A DNA stretch of 64,000 nt. Origin: Cheiracanthium punctorium (Eukaryota; Arthropoda; Arachnida; Araneae; Cheiracanthiidae). Location of the stretch: positions 27,881 to 91,880 of the forward strand of contig JAWZYV010015855.1 of NCBI GenBank assembly GCA_038373885.1, written 5' to 3'. Below, piece by piece: positions 37,401-46,949 of this stretch. How positions within the stretch are numbered: the stretch's first letter is position 1; each line of letters starts with the position of its first letter. Position numbers and translations under genes: made by a program. Under the pieces are notes generated by a model, which saw only the letters and a list, made by a program, of their open reading frames with translations, searched no databases and was not told the origin of the DNA.

Positions 37401-39666
37401 CATTTTAATTGAAGCGATAGGCATAAAAATTTTTTCTAGAAAGTTTCCCTGAACATATTTTTTTCTTGTAGGGAAAGGGGGGGGTTATAAACTTAATGAC
37501 TGGCATACTGATATTCAGGAGCGACCCTAGGGTATGTGGTGCCCCTCTACAAATGTAAAAAAAAGACTCTTTGAAGATGGCGTTCTAAAATAATGGTCCA
37601 AAAATACAGTGTCACCAGGGAATGGATTTAAAAAGTTTTATCGAGGCTGCTTGGTCCTGGTCCTGATGCGCAGCAAACATTTCAACCCATGTGCCATTGT
37701 ATGGGTTAACTACCACATAACATCTGTATGCCAAAGTTAATTTTGAAACACAACAGGTACTTTTTAATTTCCTGGTACTTATGCTATGTTAATAGGCCAG
37801 GGTATCAACCATTTCTTTTGTATACTATTTACTGCATTTAATTCTTATTGATAAATGTAACATAGTATTTAGTTGGTTTCAGTGCTCACAAGGAGGTTGA
37901 TTGCCCTTCCTCGTCCCTTGAATCCACTGCTGCTTCTTGCAACCTCTTAAAAAAAATTATGGTAATTTTTGTTTTATAATTTTTAGGATTGGGATAAGTT
38001 GAAAAACCATTTCAAGCCTGAAAATAAAGGTTATTACATGCAAGCTAAACAAAGATTTCGTGCTGCATTGTACAAGTTGAATACAGTTGAACAGTTGCAT
38101 TGTGAGGATAAGCGTATAAAGTTTTATAGGTTACGTCTTGATAAGAAGCAAGAAGCTATGTGTAAGTATAAACTGCTCTAACAATGTTTTAATTATTTTG
38201 ATACTATGTTTGAAATTTGACTATTGCTTGAAAGCTTTGTATTTTTATTTTTTTTTTAAGTATTACTCTCCTGTAGGTAGATGAATCTTTTCATCTTGGA
38301 AAGAGACCTTTTATCTTAAAACATATTAGAACCACATTTATACAATGTTCCATGTTAACCGAAATACTAAACTTAACTGTCCTTTCTGCTTTAACTTGGG
38401 GCATCTCCTTGATTACCAATTATTTGAACTAATTATCTAAAAGTACAAAATATTTAAACTACATGTTTAAAAAGTATTTAATTACATATTTGTAGAACTA
38501 AACTAAATTCATGCAGTAGACCACGTGAGCCTTTTTAAAAAATTCATTACTTTATTTAATGATATAGTTAGTATAATCATTTATGAAATGACGGAAGGAG
38601 TGTATATTTTAAATCCCTATTTCTAATACAAGTTTATGAGACTACAATTCATAAACTTTACAGGAATGAATGAATATATTAATATCCAATATGTATATCA
38701 GTTTCTCCCAAATTAAATTACAAAAGTTTTTTGGAGATAAAAAAAGAAGTCTGCGAAAAAACCTTTAAATCAGTTCAACATCACTATTCAAGCATTTAAT
38801 TTCATTTGCTGATTAAATCAGACATGCTACTTTCTGCCTTTTGTGGATTTCCACTCTTTTTAACATACTTTTACACCCTTTACATTTCCCCAGTCTTTCA
38901 TTTGTTTCCTGTTTTGCCAGAGTAAAAATTGCCACAATTGAATGTCACAAAATTAGACATGGAAAAATTGTGTTTCCCAGCAGCCTAATTTCAATCTTTT
39001 TCCATCCTTCTTGAGAGTAAATATTTTTTCTTTAGCATACTTTTATTAAACCATCCAGTGACATAGTAGTAATTTGTACAGTTAGTTTTTTTTTTAAACT
39101 ACTGTGTCCAATTAGTGAAAGGAAATAAAATGCAATAGTAATAAAAATTACTACCAATGATGTGTGGCGTGTGCAACATGTGCTTACTTACAACATAGTT
39201 TTCAGATTTAAAATAACTTTTTAACATTGACATACAATTATTTGCATATTTTGAAAATTCTTGTTAAATTGAATTTGTCATTGAATGATTTAATGAAAGA
39301 TCACTTTAAAAAAATGATTTCCCCGAGATTCAAATCCATCATTTTTTGATAGTTCATTGACCTCAGCACATTTCAGTATGTTCCTGTTAATCTAAAGTGC
39401 TTTTAAAAAATATATTATTGAGAATAGCCCATAATATAAATGTTTAATTTCTGTTTTTAGCCAGGAAAGTGCAAAGGATAGCACATGAAAGGGAGAATCA
39501 GAAGTCTATTCCAGCACCAGTCATTTGCAAGAACACATATGGCAAAGGCACAGAACTCGTAGGCAGGGACTGTCTTGAAGAATCTAGCAGTTGTAGTTCG
39601 TCATCGGCATCCCCATCCCTTTCCATTAAGACTGAAGACGGTGATCAAGCCCTGTATTTTAGTTAA
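19395..39666 (+). CDS. IRF-like transcription factor gene, block 1 (multi-exon model; 5' end unknown)
   Basis: The model joins one or more of six 105-nt exons (19395 to 26905), a 42-nt linker exon (29383-29424), two exons for an IRF-type DNA-binding domain (34971-35134, 37987-38161) and a terminal exon (39461-39666). Phases agree at every junction: 1-1 for array and linker exons, then 1, 0, 1. The domain has LRPRLVE, LLKWEDPE, FSIRWCHKNAAKW, FQDWDKL, RFRAALYKL and KFYRLR in the IRF order, with four of the five conserved Trp; the first is Arg here. IRF proteins bind DNA in the nucleus and control immune genes. No C-terminal IRF association domain is seen; after the DBD there are only about 70 residues. 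The start codon is not fixed: exon 1 has a tandem ATG ATG at 19409, or an upstream exon exists. The ETS family was considered and fits less well. Confidence 0.65.
19988..20092 (+). CDS. IRF-like gene array exon 2, block 1
   Basis: Same length, phases, TTTGTAG acceptor and GC donor as its neighbours. It starts AG rather than AA, which still gives Glu at the junction codon. It reads FPKTMLEKSELDDPPDSEEN, with His in place of Asp in the ECSHKEIR part. The block 2 copy has DSDEN. The downstream intron carries a MITE and then the 3.7 kb composite insertion. Confidence 0.65.
20160..20479. mobile_element. 320-bp hAT-type MITE in array unit 2
   Basis: The right end is TCTGGATCCGCCCCTG, and the left end is a diverged inverted copy (GAGGCGCGAATCC). 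The flanks attgttag (20152-20159) and attgctag (20480-20487) form an 8-bp target duplication with one change. The same insertion at the same unit position occurs in unit 3 and, truncated, after exon 6, so it was present before those units were copied. Confidence 0.8.
22368..22749. mobile_element. Foldback element nested in transposon copy B
   Basis: Reverse-orientation counterpart of the palindrome at 5925-6324, with the same GGAATGCAATCCCGC tips and central CCCGC hairpins. It lies at the same site inside the transposon, so the foldback inserted before the transposon was copied. Confidence 0.75.
22828..23350 (-). pseudogene. Cys-rich protein remnant in transposon copy B
   Basis: Two segments on the minus strand: 23350-23105, ending in LKGFKDD, and 23046-22828, reading HGWIINDCISVQWGN and then the Cys-rich run. 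They are in different frames. A third frame bridges them as CNYQCNIYRRCLENC, suggesting a frameshift near 23120. The Cys-rich part is better preserved here than in copy A. The function is not recognised. Confidence 0.5.
23791..23868 (-). repeat. tRNA-derived SINE head
   Basis: On the minus strand the segment reads GGCGCGAGG, then an A-box TGGCTGAACGGTTAGC, then about 30 nt later a degenerate B-box GAGTTCTGTCC, and ends in a CCCGGCCACGG stem-like tail. This spacing is that of a tRNA gene, but the B-box is diverged and no intact tRNA can be folded, so a SINE head is likelier. It is not the same family as the array at 8175-10247. Confidence 0.5.
24646..24750 (+). CDS. IRF-like gene array exon 3, block 1
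   Basis: 105 nt, phase 1-1, with the TTTGTAG acceptor and donor CAG|GCAAGT. It reads FPKTMLEKSGLDDWPDSDEN; the Trp in DDWPD is unique to this copy. The coding sequence is identical in block 2. The downstream unit carries a 295-bp MITE and the conserved hairpin (25264-25273 with 25319-25328). Confidence 0.65.
24828..25122. mobile_element. 295-bp hAT-type MITE in array unit 3
   Basis: The ends are CAGGCACGGATCC and GGATCCGCCCCTG, flanked by attgttag (24820-24827) and attgctag (25123-25130). It is the same insertion as in unit 2, inherited by unit duplication and lacking about 25 bp. Confidence 0.8.
25526..25630 (+). CDS. IRF-like gene array exon 4, block 1
   Basis: 105 nt, phase 1-1, with donor CTG|GCAAGT. 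It reads FPKTMLEKSGLDDPPDSDQT, with TPECSDEEIR further on. The QT pair replaces EN of the other copies. The only change in block 2 is silent (CCA to CCG). A long T run precedes the upstream part of the intron. Confidence 0.65.
26149..26253 (+). CDS. IRF-like gene array exon 5, block 1 (absent from block 2)
   Basis: 105 nt, phase 1-1, with donor CTG|GCAAGT. It reads FPKTMLEKSGLDDTTDSDEN. This exon and one unit length of intron have no counterpart in block 2, where exon 4 is followed directly by exon 6. The flank of block 2 exon 4 looks like a hybrid of the unit 4 and unit 5 flanks, as expected for unequal exchange. Confidence 0.65.
26801..26905 (+). CDS. IRF-like gene array exon 6, block 1
   Basis: 105 nt, phase 1-1, with acceptor TCCTTTGTAG and donor CGG|GCAAGT. 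It reads FPKTMLEKSGFDDPPGCDEN, then QECSDKEIGAG. It shares PPGCDEN and TQECS with exon 1, so the first and last exons are most alike there. Block 2 differs at two residues (Lys to Asn, Phe to Leu). A TTTTC-rich microsatellite lies upstream (about 26640-26702). Confidence 0.65.
28540..28790. other. GC-richer island of unknown nature
   Basis: About 250 bp stand out from the AT-rich intron. A 68-codon frame (28547-28753, +) is open, and its block 2 copy (55465-55671) differs at one residue (His to Tyr). No flanking splice sites fit the gene's phases convincingly and no protein family is recognised. It may be a fragment of an old repeat. Confidence 0.3.
28904..28931. repeat. 28-bp perfect palindrome
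   Basis: The half-site TATTTTATTGGTAT is followed immediately by its reverse complement. It is the same in block 2 (55822-55849). Confidence 0.85.
29383..29424 (+). CDS. IRF-like gene linker exon, block 1
   Basis: 42 nt between TTTATAG and GTAAGT, phase 1 at both ends. Only one frame is compatible with both neighbours, reading KSKREMWTRKRKN. It joins an array exon (through a Gly codon) to the DNA-binding domain exon (through an Asp codon). The basic cluster could act as a nuclear localisation signal or extend DNA contact at the start of the IRF domain. It is identical in block 2. Confidence 0.65.
29983..30150. repeat. Dispersed arthropod repeat end
   Basis: The run 'tactattataaatgcgagag' is followed by a T/G-rich stretch and 'cgctggatcgattatgatga', then 'aatttggtatagac'. 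This resembles a motif that recurs at the ends of dispersed repeats in arthropod genomes. I cannot name the class. A similar style of sequence lies at 17850-18000. Confidence 0.35.
31472..31772. mobile_element. 301-bp MITE candidate
   Basis: The ends are CAGGGGTCAATCC and, inverted, ACCAACCCCTG. The flanks gattaac and gtttaac are similar but not a clean 8-bp duplication. It is also in block 2 (58385-58686). Confidence 0.45.
33121..34219. mobile_element. 1.1 kb non-autonomous hAT-type element
   Basis: The ends are TAGTGGTTCCCAACT and AGTTGGGAACCACTG. The flanks are atgtatat (33113-33120) and gtgtatat (34220-34227). In block 2 both flanks are atgtatat, so the 8-bp target duplication was perfect and block 1 mutated after duplication. 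A second element (33612-34024) is nested inside. No transposase is encoded. Confidence 0.85.
33612..34024. mobile_element. 413-bp MITE nested in the 1.1 kb element
   Basis: The inverted ends are CAGGGCTGCCACTGGCAAC and GTGGTGGCAGCCCTG, flanked on both sides by aataat. The interior has repeated 'ggctactatttt' words. It is the same length in block 2. Confidence 0.75.
34971..35134 (+). CDS. IRF-type DNA-binding domain, exon 1, block 1
   Basis: 164 nt between TTGTTTAG and GTAAGT; enters in phase 1 and leaves in phase 0. It encodes the first half of the domain: DLRPRLVEDFLLPALNN (helix 1), then LLKWEDPENRVFSIRWCHKN and AAKWTLADTKVFQ. The Trp residues of LKW, IRW and AKW match the second to fourth of the IRF Trp pentad in order and spacing by eye, and RPRL stands where RPWL is usual. 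The block 2 copy differs by one residue, PENSVF for PENRVF. Confidence 0.8.
35163..35443. mobile_element. 281-bp foldback element just inside the DBD intron
   Basis: This is a long imperfect palindrome whose arms include ATCATTAAAAGCAGATAAAA and its inverse, a 'gtcagtagcactttcggtgg' arm and a 'ccttgctctctt' arm. The direct repeat CCTAACAAAG at 35153-35162 and 35444-35453 looks like a 10-bp target duplication. It lies only 28 bp from the upstream exon and could form a strong RNA hairpin near the 5' splice site. Confidence 0.75.
35922..36075. mobile_element. 154-bp mariner-type MITE
   Basis: The ends CCGTATTGGCCCAAATATAAC and, inverted, GTTATATTT...GCCAATATGG are flanked by TA on both sides. 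The block 2 copy keeps the full right repeat (TTTTGGGCCAATATGG); block 1 has a small change there. Confidence 0.75.
36732..36970. mobile_element. 239-bp piggyBac-type MITE
   Basis: The ends CCCCTTAAGCGGTT and GACCGCTTAAAGGG are bounded by TTAA at 36728-36731 and 36971-36974, the piggyBac target signature. The interior is non-coding and includes 'gcccgtat' repeats. Confidence 0.85.
37987..38161 (+). CDS. IRF-type DNA-binding domain, exon 2, block 1
   Basis: 175 nt between TTTTTAG and GTAAGT; phase 0 in, phase 1 out. It begins DWDKLKNHFKPENKGYY, giving the fifth Trp of the pentad, then MQAKQRFRAALYKL at the position of the DNA-recognition helix and KRIKFYRLRLDKK for the closing strand. Of the helix residues conserved in vertebrate IRFs (Arg-Cys, then Asn-Ser), only Arg is kept, with Ala, Tyr and Lys at the others, so sequence preference may differ. 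The block 2 counterpart lies beyond the window. Confidence 0.78.
38162..39460 (+). other. Intron before the terminal exon, block 1
   Basis: 1.3 kb of AT-rich sequence, GTAAGT to CTGTTTTTAG. I see no element with recognisable ends. Confidence 0.5.
39461..39666 (+). CDS. IRF-like gene terminal exon, block 1
   Basis: 206 nt including the stop. The split codon T|CC gives Ser, and the frame runs SRKVQRIAHERENQKS on to a Ser-rich stretch (SSSCSSSSASPSLS), then SIKTEDGDQALYFS and TAA. IKTE matches the sumoylation consensus (hydrophobic-Lys-x-Glu). There is no IRF association domain. AATAAA-type signals occur near 40275 and 40310, a plausible 3' end. Confidence 0.72.
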
Positions 39667-40974
39667 TTTTTATGCTCAACACACACTCACATTAAATTCT
39701 TTTAAACTAAAATTTTACTAAGAGGTTTTATCAGAATTTTGTATCCCACTATCAAAGTTTTACATTAATGTCATGTTATAGCTCAGGGCTTTTCTGTTTA
39801 CTAGAATGTCTGTTTTCCCTTTTAAATCAAATATTTTTACTGTGTATATGAAAGATATGTAGATGTGGCTACTCGTACAAATATATATTTTTGAAAGTCA
39901 ATTATTTTTATAATATCGTTTTAAATTGCTTTATACATTTATATGCACTCACATCTTTTAAAATTAGTTTTTATTGTTATATTTTTTACTAACATCATTT
40001 GCTATGAATGCTTTTTCTTATAAAATTTTTAAGCTTTTAAATGGTTTTTTTCTATTTTAATTAGCAATTTTGAAGCATAGCCATTTTCATAAGAAACATA
40101 TTTTGCGTTTATATTCATTTAAATCTAGTTCATCCAGTTAGTTGTCAAGTTGAATTTCTCAAAACTATTTTTTCTTTTAAGGAAAAACCTGTTCATAATC
40201 TATAAAATTGTTTCACATTCCCAAATTAAGACATGCTTAAAGAATAGACGGAAACACTAAAGTGTACTTTAAAAATAAAAAGCGTATTATAATTTCTGTT
40301 CTTGGAAAAATAAATGCGAAATGTACATAACAATGTGGTTTAATTGCTATCCTTTGACCTGAAACTTTTATTATTAGTAATTCAGTTATTTTTGTGTCTG
40401 AATAGAGACCATACAAGACCGTACCCAGGGCAGTGGACCTGAGGTTCCGGATCCCCCACCTCTTCCCCGTTATTTAAAATTTTGTTAATAAAATAGTAAT
40501 GATTCTTTGTGAAAAATTCTGCCTCTTTCAACAATTGGACCCCTTCCAGAAAATTTTTCTGGGTACCGCACTGAGTCCATACATAACCAAAAATTAATCG
40601 TAAGACCTACCAATAAAGCCAAAATTGACAATCACTCAGAAATGTAATAATCTATAGATTCTTTTTCTACTAACACATTCCTTGAGTCATTACTAAGTAA
40701 ATGTATATGGCTGACTAAACAATGTACTTCAGAACAGGGGCATAGCCAGAATTTTTCCCTCCCCTTTTCTTTTCAAGAGAAGCTGAGATCTCAACATGTG
40801 TTATTTTGAAAAGTAATGTAATAACTAAAATGGAACTCTTAATATTTATTTCATTATTTGCATTCCAATGCATTTGATAGAAGTAGTGCAATGGGGAGAA
40901 GTGCAATGTATTTGAAGAGCTTTTACTATTTCTCTTTGGTCAAAAACCTGTACCCATGGAAATTGCTTTTGCAT
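39667..40974. other. 3' untranslated and intergenic stretch up to the duplication junction
   Basis: AT-rich sequence with possible polyadenylation signals near 40275 and 40310, a 160-bp MITE (40414-40573) and an hAT-like tip CAGGGGCATAGCCAG at 40735 with no matching right end before the junction at 40974/40975. Confidence 0.5.
40414..40573. mobile_element. 160-bp hAT-type MITE
   Basis: The ends CAAGACCGTACCCAG and, inverted, CAGTGCGGTACCCAG agree at 11 of 15 positions. The flanks agaccata (40406-40413) and agtccata (40574-40581) are an 8-bp target duplication with one change. Confidence 0.7.
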
Positions 40975-43900
40975 AAAACAATCCTAGACGTACAATCATT
41001 CTGAAATAGTTTTATAGGATGAATCTAATGATAGTTATTTTATGTTCCTAGTTTTGATAGAAAGCGAGATAATTAAAATAAATTCCTGTTTAGTCTTAAT
41101 TGATTATTGAGAAATCATATCGAACAATTATAAAGCTTTTCAAACATCAAATTCCCAAGATATAGTCAGACTTATTATTTAGGGTAAAAAGGATTTATAT
41201 TTTAAATTAATTTTGTCAGAACTCTTTAAGATTTATTCCATTAATGAGACATTTTCCATAGATACTTACTGTTCTGTTCTCACTAATGGTGCAACTTTCA
41301 ATTTATCAACTAAACAAAATTAATAAGTTCTCTGTAATAAATTCTAAAATTTGCCTACTATTTGATTTCGCCTAAATTTGTAAGTTATATTTGGGGTAAG
41401 GATGTTTTGACATAATAATAAAATCCAGGGATCTGACCCTCATCCACAGAAATTTGGACTTTCAAAACAGAGTGAGGATAATTAAACCTTTTAGTGAGAA
41501 ATTCTACCTCTTCCGCATTTCAGTACTCTGCGAAGCCTTTTTCTGGCTATGAGCTTTCAATTCGGATCAAATGAAATGGGATTTAATATTTTGTTTTCTA
41601 TTTAAAATAGTAATAATGTTTTTTTAAAGAGAGTTACTCTATTTTAAATTCATGTCAAGTGTATATAGTGTTAGCACACAATCGTGTGTTTTTTTTTGGG
41701 GGGGGGGATGGGGAGGGTTCTTTTTAAAATTTCGAGTATACTGCAAATGTTTTTTAATTATTTTTTAATGTTTTTTTAAATTTAATTTTATTTTTTGTAG
41801 TATGAAGAGATCACTCTCATCACAAGGAACTTTAGATAAATTCTTTCGTCCACCATCCAAGAAAGAACCAAAAAAGGAGGACGAAAATCCAGATGAATTT
41901 AATTTATTGATTAAGACTACCATTCCTGATGAAATATCTTTAGAACCAAATAATAAACTCTGTCCAAGCTCCAGTTCTCAAGGTGACGATGACGCATCAA
42001 CCATTTCCTGCATCTTCGACATCAGCGATGCAGCAAACTTATTATATATTCAGGGTGAGATGTCTTCTACAATATCTGACCAAATCAAATTCAGTTTTCT
42101 CACTGAAAAATACGAGGAAACATTACATGATTTTAAGTTTCCTTTTCGCAACTTTGGATCTAAAAAGTTAAGGTTTCAAGTATCGTGGTTACAAAAATGG
42201 GATTGGCTTTCTTATTCAAAAAAAACTGATGCTGCATTTTGCAGATATTGTGTGTTTTTTTGTCAAGATGGTGTCGGAAAAGGTTCTCATGAAAAAATTG
42301 GCTGTCTGGTTGCAAAACCCTTTTTCAGATGGAAGGATGCAATCGAAAAATTTACTAGTCATAGTAAAGCTGAATACCATCGTGTGTGCACATTAATTGC
42401 TGAGAATTTTCTGAAAATACGCAAAGGTGAAATAATTGATGTAGCTTCCCAGATAGATTCTCACAGAGAAAACCTGAAGAAAGAAAACCGACAAAGGCTT
42501 ATACCTATAATTGAAACTATCATTTTCTGTGGCGAACAGGAACTTCCTCTTCGTGGACATCGTGATTTTGGCCCTTTGTCCTTAACGAATCCTAAATCCA
42601 AGGACGGAAAATTACGAGCTTTACTAAGATTTAGAGCAAACGCCGGCGATGAGGATCTGAAAAGACACATCCTCAACAACAAAAAAAATGCTACCTACAT
42701 TAGTCCAGATATTCAAAATGAAATAATTGGCATTTGTGGTGACATAATTCAAGAAAAAATAGCCATTCAAATTAACCGAGCTAGCTGTTTCTCAATTATA
42801 TGCGATGAAACATGCGATTTTTCGGGAATTGAACAAGTTGTACTGTGCATTCGCTATATTTGTGAAAATGCGATATACGAAGATTTTTTGGGGTTTGTGC
42901 CGACAACAAATCTAACAGCTGAAGGATTGACTGCTTTAATTTTAGCCGAATGCTCAAAACTTGGCTTTGATTTAGAAAAGTTAGTTGGACAAGGTTATGA
43001 CGGTGCGAGTTCAATGAGTGGGTGCTTCAATGGGGTACAGGCACGTATCAAGGCATCATATCCAAAAGCTATATTTGTACATTGTGCCTCTCATAGACTC
43101 AATTTAGCTTTGTCCTCGTCCTTTTCTGAACCGCAAGTCAGAAACACGTTGGTGTTGTTAATGATATAATCAATTTCATGCGCAATACCACTATAGCGAG
43201 TGATACACTAAAAAAATTAATTACGGAATTTATACCCGAGTGCAGACGTACCCGACTTATTCAGTTTTGCGAAACTCGATTTATCGAGAGGCATGATGCT
43301 ATCATTGTCTTTGTGGAATTATTAAAACCAATTGTAGCGTGCCTTGAAGAACTGACTAATACTGGTCGTGCTATATCTTCCAAGGCATTTGCATTCTTAG
43401 CTGCTATGAAACAAAGTTCTTTTTTTATCAGCCTTTTAACGAGTGAAAAACTCTTAAGCTTCACTGTTACTTTGTCTGTGTACTTACAAAGCCCTACAAG
43501 AGATTTGAGCTCAGCATTAAATCACGCAGAAAGTGCCATTAAAAGATTGCAACTCATAAGAGAAGAGCCAAACGAATATTTTCTCAAAGAAATATTTGAA
43601 AAAGCACAGACATTAATGCAAGATCTCTTTGGATTAAATATTGAAATTCCCCGTTTAACTAAGCTGCAAACACACAGGAGTAATTATACTAACGCGGAGA
43701 GCCCTCTCGATTACTACCGTATATCTTTATTCATTCCGTCTTTGGACACACTCATAGCACATCTAACAAAACGATTCAACAAGGAAAATACTAAAATATT
43801 ATCTGCGTTAGAACTTCTTCTACCTTCCAAACTCAAACATTCGAGTATTCAGGAACTTCAGAATCTGGAGATTTTTTTGCAGTCAAAATTTTCCCGGACA

Positions 43901-44525
43901 GAACTGGAGGCTGAGTACATGTTATGGTGCGATAAATGGGCCAAAGATGAATCCAAGCTGACCAATCCCTTGGATATGCTGTCATCGTGTGATGGTAGCT
44001 TTTATCCGATAATAAAGTATTTATTGACCATTTTAAATACCCTCCCAGTCACTACATGCTCTGCTGAGAGAAGCTTTTCATGCTTGAAAAGAATAAAGAC
44101 TTATCTCAGAAATAAAATGAGTGAAGAACGTCTTGTAGGACTGACACTTCTCGCCATTTATCAAGATAGAGAATATGTCAACTCCGACGAAGTTGTCAAA
44201 AGACTGGCAATGACAAATCGAAAAGTTTTGCTTTGAATTTTCTAATAATTTATTGAGGATTATTTTTTTCGGTGTGTTTAGTGATATTTCTCCAGCATTC
44301 ATTTTATTTTACATCAAATGGCACTTATTTCCTTTGCTTACCAAAATAGAGAAGAATTCACAAGCATTATGTAAGTTTCTTTATATTTTCTGTTGTATTT
44401 TTTAATTTCTAGTGTCAAAACTCATTTTTTAATACAAACTCCCCCCCCCCGCTCATCTTAACTACATGATATTCGAAGGAAAAATTTTGGACCCCCCCCG
44501 AAAGAAAATCCTGGCTACGCCACTG
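40975..44525 (+). mobile_element. hAT transposon, 5'-truncated by the duplication, block 2
   Basis: The right inverted repeat and following TGTGGACT are kept, but the first 1392 bp (left end, leader and part of the intron) are missing because the duplication begins inside the element. It therefore cannot transpose as a unit. Confidence 0.93.
41802..44236 (+). pseudogene. hAT transposase, frameshifted, block 2
   Basis: Same two frame segments (41802-43169 and 43178-44236) and the same frameshift as in block 1. There are two amino-acid differences in all (His to Asn in FPFRxFGSKK; Met to Ile in EKxGCLVA). The shared lesion shows the frameshift predates the duplication. Its promoter end is missing. 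Confidence 0.92.
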
Positions 44526-44533
44526 TGTGGACT

Positions 44534-45233
44534 ACTGTAAATTTAAAAAAATAGTCATTTTTCATAAAAAGAAAAAACATTGTTTTTTAGACTCAAATTA
44601 AATTGGCACACTAAAAAATTTTCTATTAGACGTAACTTTGAAATATGAATTTGGATCACTTCATAATGCATTTAAGAATGTTTTGGACCCAAATTATAAT
44701 ACATTTCGTTTTATAAATTTTATAATTTTTAAACTCGTAATCGTTTATGAATCGTAATGTACATGACTTCTGACAAAAATTTAAAACAAAATTACAGTGG
44801 AAGAGCTATTGAAAAATTTATAATCTTTCTTCAAACTACTTTACGATATTTAATAAACTATTTATAAGAGCAATTTAATTTTTAAAAAAGTAAGTAAATA
44901 AATAAAAACTGTACGTATTTTAGGCGGGAATTGAAAGAATCTCAGCAGTTTTATCGCGTTTCATTGAAATTTCATTTCGAAAGATCAAATTGCGTTACTC
45001 TTTAATACTTATTACAATATTTCACAGCAAGAAAAGTCCATTTTATCGTTTCAATTTTGGAGTTTTAATTTGATTTCTAAAATTTTCAACAGACCGTGAC
45101 AGAAATAACTCCTAATTTTTGTACCAATTTACGAATAAAAATGGTGCTACATGTATTCTTAAACCGGAAAACCTCATGTTTTTATGCTTGTTCGACAGGT
45201 TCTGGGACGAGATTCGCTTTCACGTTAAACAGC

Positions 45234-45270
<37 letters not shown>

Positions 45271-46862
45271 ATGATTCTATTTTAGCGATTACGAGTGGCT
45301 GGCGAAAATTAAAGCCTCGCAAAAATAAGTGCTTTTGTAGTAATTTCAACATCTGTACCCCAAATTTTCTTTTTAACACTTTCCAACAAGGTTGAAAAGT
45401 GTTTATGATTTCGGTTTGTCTGTCCGTCCGTCCGTCCGTGCTCTAACTCCCGTAAATATGCACCGATTTCGACGAAAATTATATATGTTATTCTTACCCA
45501 CTGTACCATGTACCCTATTGAAAATGGTCTATGTAGCATTTATAGTTTTCTACAGGGGCACTCAAAATATTTCCGATACATTGCGTTCTATGGGAAGTTA
45601 TATTTTAAAGCGTACCATCCTTACTATATATATACGCTGATCCCTGACTTCAAGATAAAACTTCTTCCGCCATTACTGCAAAAAAATTACAAAGTTAACA
45701 CAAAAAACTTAAAAGCATCTACACTGTTTGTACGATCCCCTTGAAATTTTGCATGAATATGTATAAGAATATAGTAAACAATCTGCGCTACTTTAAAAAT
45801 CTGAAAATCCACCCGTTCCCTCATTTTTAAGCGATTTTTCGCTATTTTCAGCTCCATTTTATTCCCGAGAGTAAAAACGTTAATCATTTGCGTGACAAAA
45901 GTAGCTAGTGCATGCGATAATTACTTCATATTGACGTCACACATAACAAGCTTTTTTCCAGATTTGTATGTTTATTTATTTGTTTTAATAAAATGATTTC
46001 CTCGCGTATGTTCACAGTGAAATTAAGTCGTTTGAATAGGAAAAGTTTCCGCACGTTCCCAGAACAGCATGAAAATCGATTTTAGTATACATAATAAAAA
46101 TTGAATATGAAGTTATTTATTTTATTTAGGTGGGCGAAGATTAAATATATTAAGTGTGGAGACCCTTTCGTCAAACGTTTTTTTTTTTTTCTAGAGCCCG
46201 TTGCAATTGACTTCACAACGGGCTACGGCTGTAGTTTTAGAGATATTCTGCTAGTTGAAATGAAACAAAATTGAAATATGTTGTTAAGGATTAGAAGATG
46301 AAGCTTTCCATCGAAACTAGTTAAGTAGTTCTTCTACAAGAGCACTCAAAATAATTCCGATACAATATGGTCAATGGCAATTTAGATAAAGTCGAAAGTT
46401 TAGAGAAAAGTCGCCATCTTTGAAAAATGAACCGAGATTGGTGATATTTTCATTATTTGGCGATAAATCAAAAAATATCTAATGTGATAATATTAAGCTA
46501 TGACGATTTCTTTGGGAAATTTGAAAATTCGTTACTTGCGCTGTAATCAACTGATTTAGTGCATTATGTCTCGTTAAGGAATGGCTAAGGGATCTCTGCG
46601 TAGAAGTGGGAGTGGGGTTGCGTTAGTGGAATTTCTCCGACAGATGAAAATCCGTTAATGCGTTAAGAACCCAAAACGGGTTAACGGATTTACATGGAAT
46701 AAAATTGAATTGGAATCTGTTTTACAGGGTCTCATAAAATTGCACTTATAGTGATAATACAAATTATTTTATCTACGAAATCTCGTCAGATTTTTAAAAA
46801 ATACATCGCCAAATTTGGCGCAAAAATATTGATGTGTTGGAAAGTGCTTTATAATCAAGTAA
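44534..46862. other. Non-coding stretch between hAT remnant and exon array, block 2
   Basis: Counterpart of 17015-19309. It differs mainly by a 39-bp segment near 45911-45949 that contains the palindrome TGACGTCA (45932-45939), the binding sequence of CREB/ATF factors, which block 1 lacks. No exon is recognised. Confidence 0.5.
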
Positions 46863-46949
46863 TCAAGTATGTGTGTTTTGTAGTATCTGTTTTATGTTCT
46901 TTTATAAATGTTCGCGTGTATTATAGAAATCTTTCTTTTTTCTTTGTAG

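Larger units (their letters stand above)
13458..40974. repeat. Tandem duplication, block 1 (27.5 kb)
   Basis: The sequence from 13458 onward is repeated from 40975 with the same order and orientation. The offset is 27517 at the start, 27555 near 19200, 27548 near 25450 and about 26904 near 36300, the changes reflecting internal indels. The largest indel is one missing exon unit in block 2. Identity is very high: the two transposase copies differ at two amino acids in about 800. The junction shares only a few bases (AAAACAATCC preceded by AT-rich sequence). Confidence 0.95.

Noticed and set aside
34971..38161. ETS domain instead of IRF
   Set aside because: The end of the domain (RFRAALYKL, then KFYRLR) has some ETS flavour, but LRPxLVE at the start and the Trp order and spacing fit IRF better. 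A profile search should settle it.
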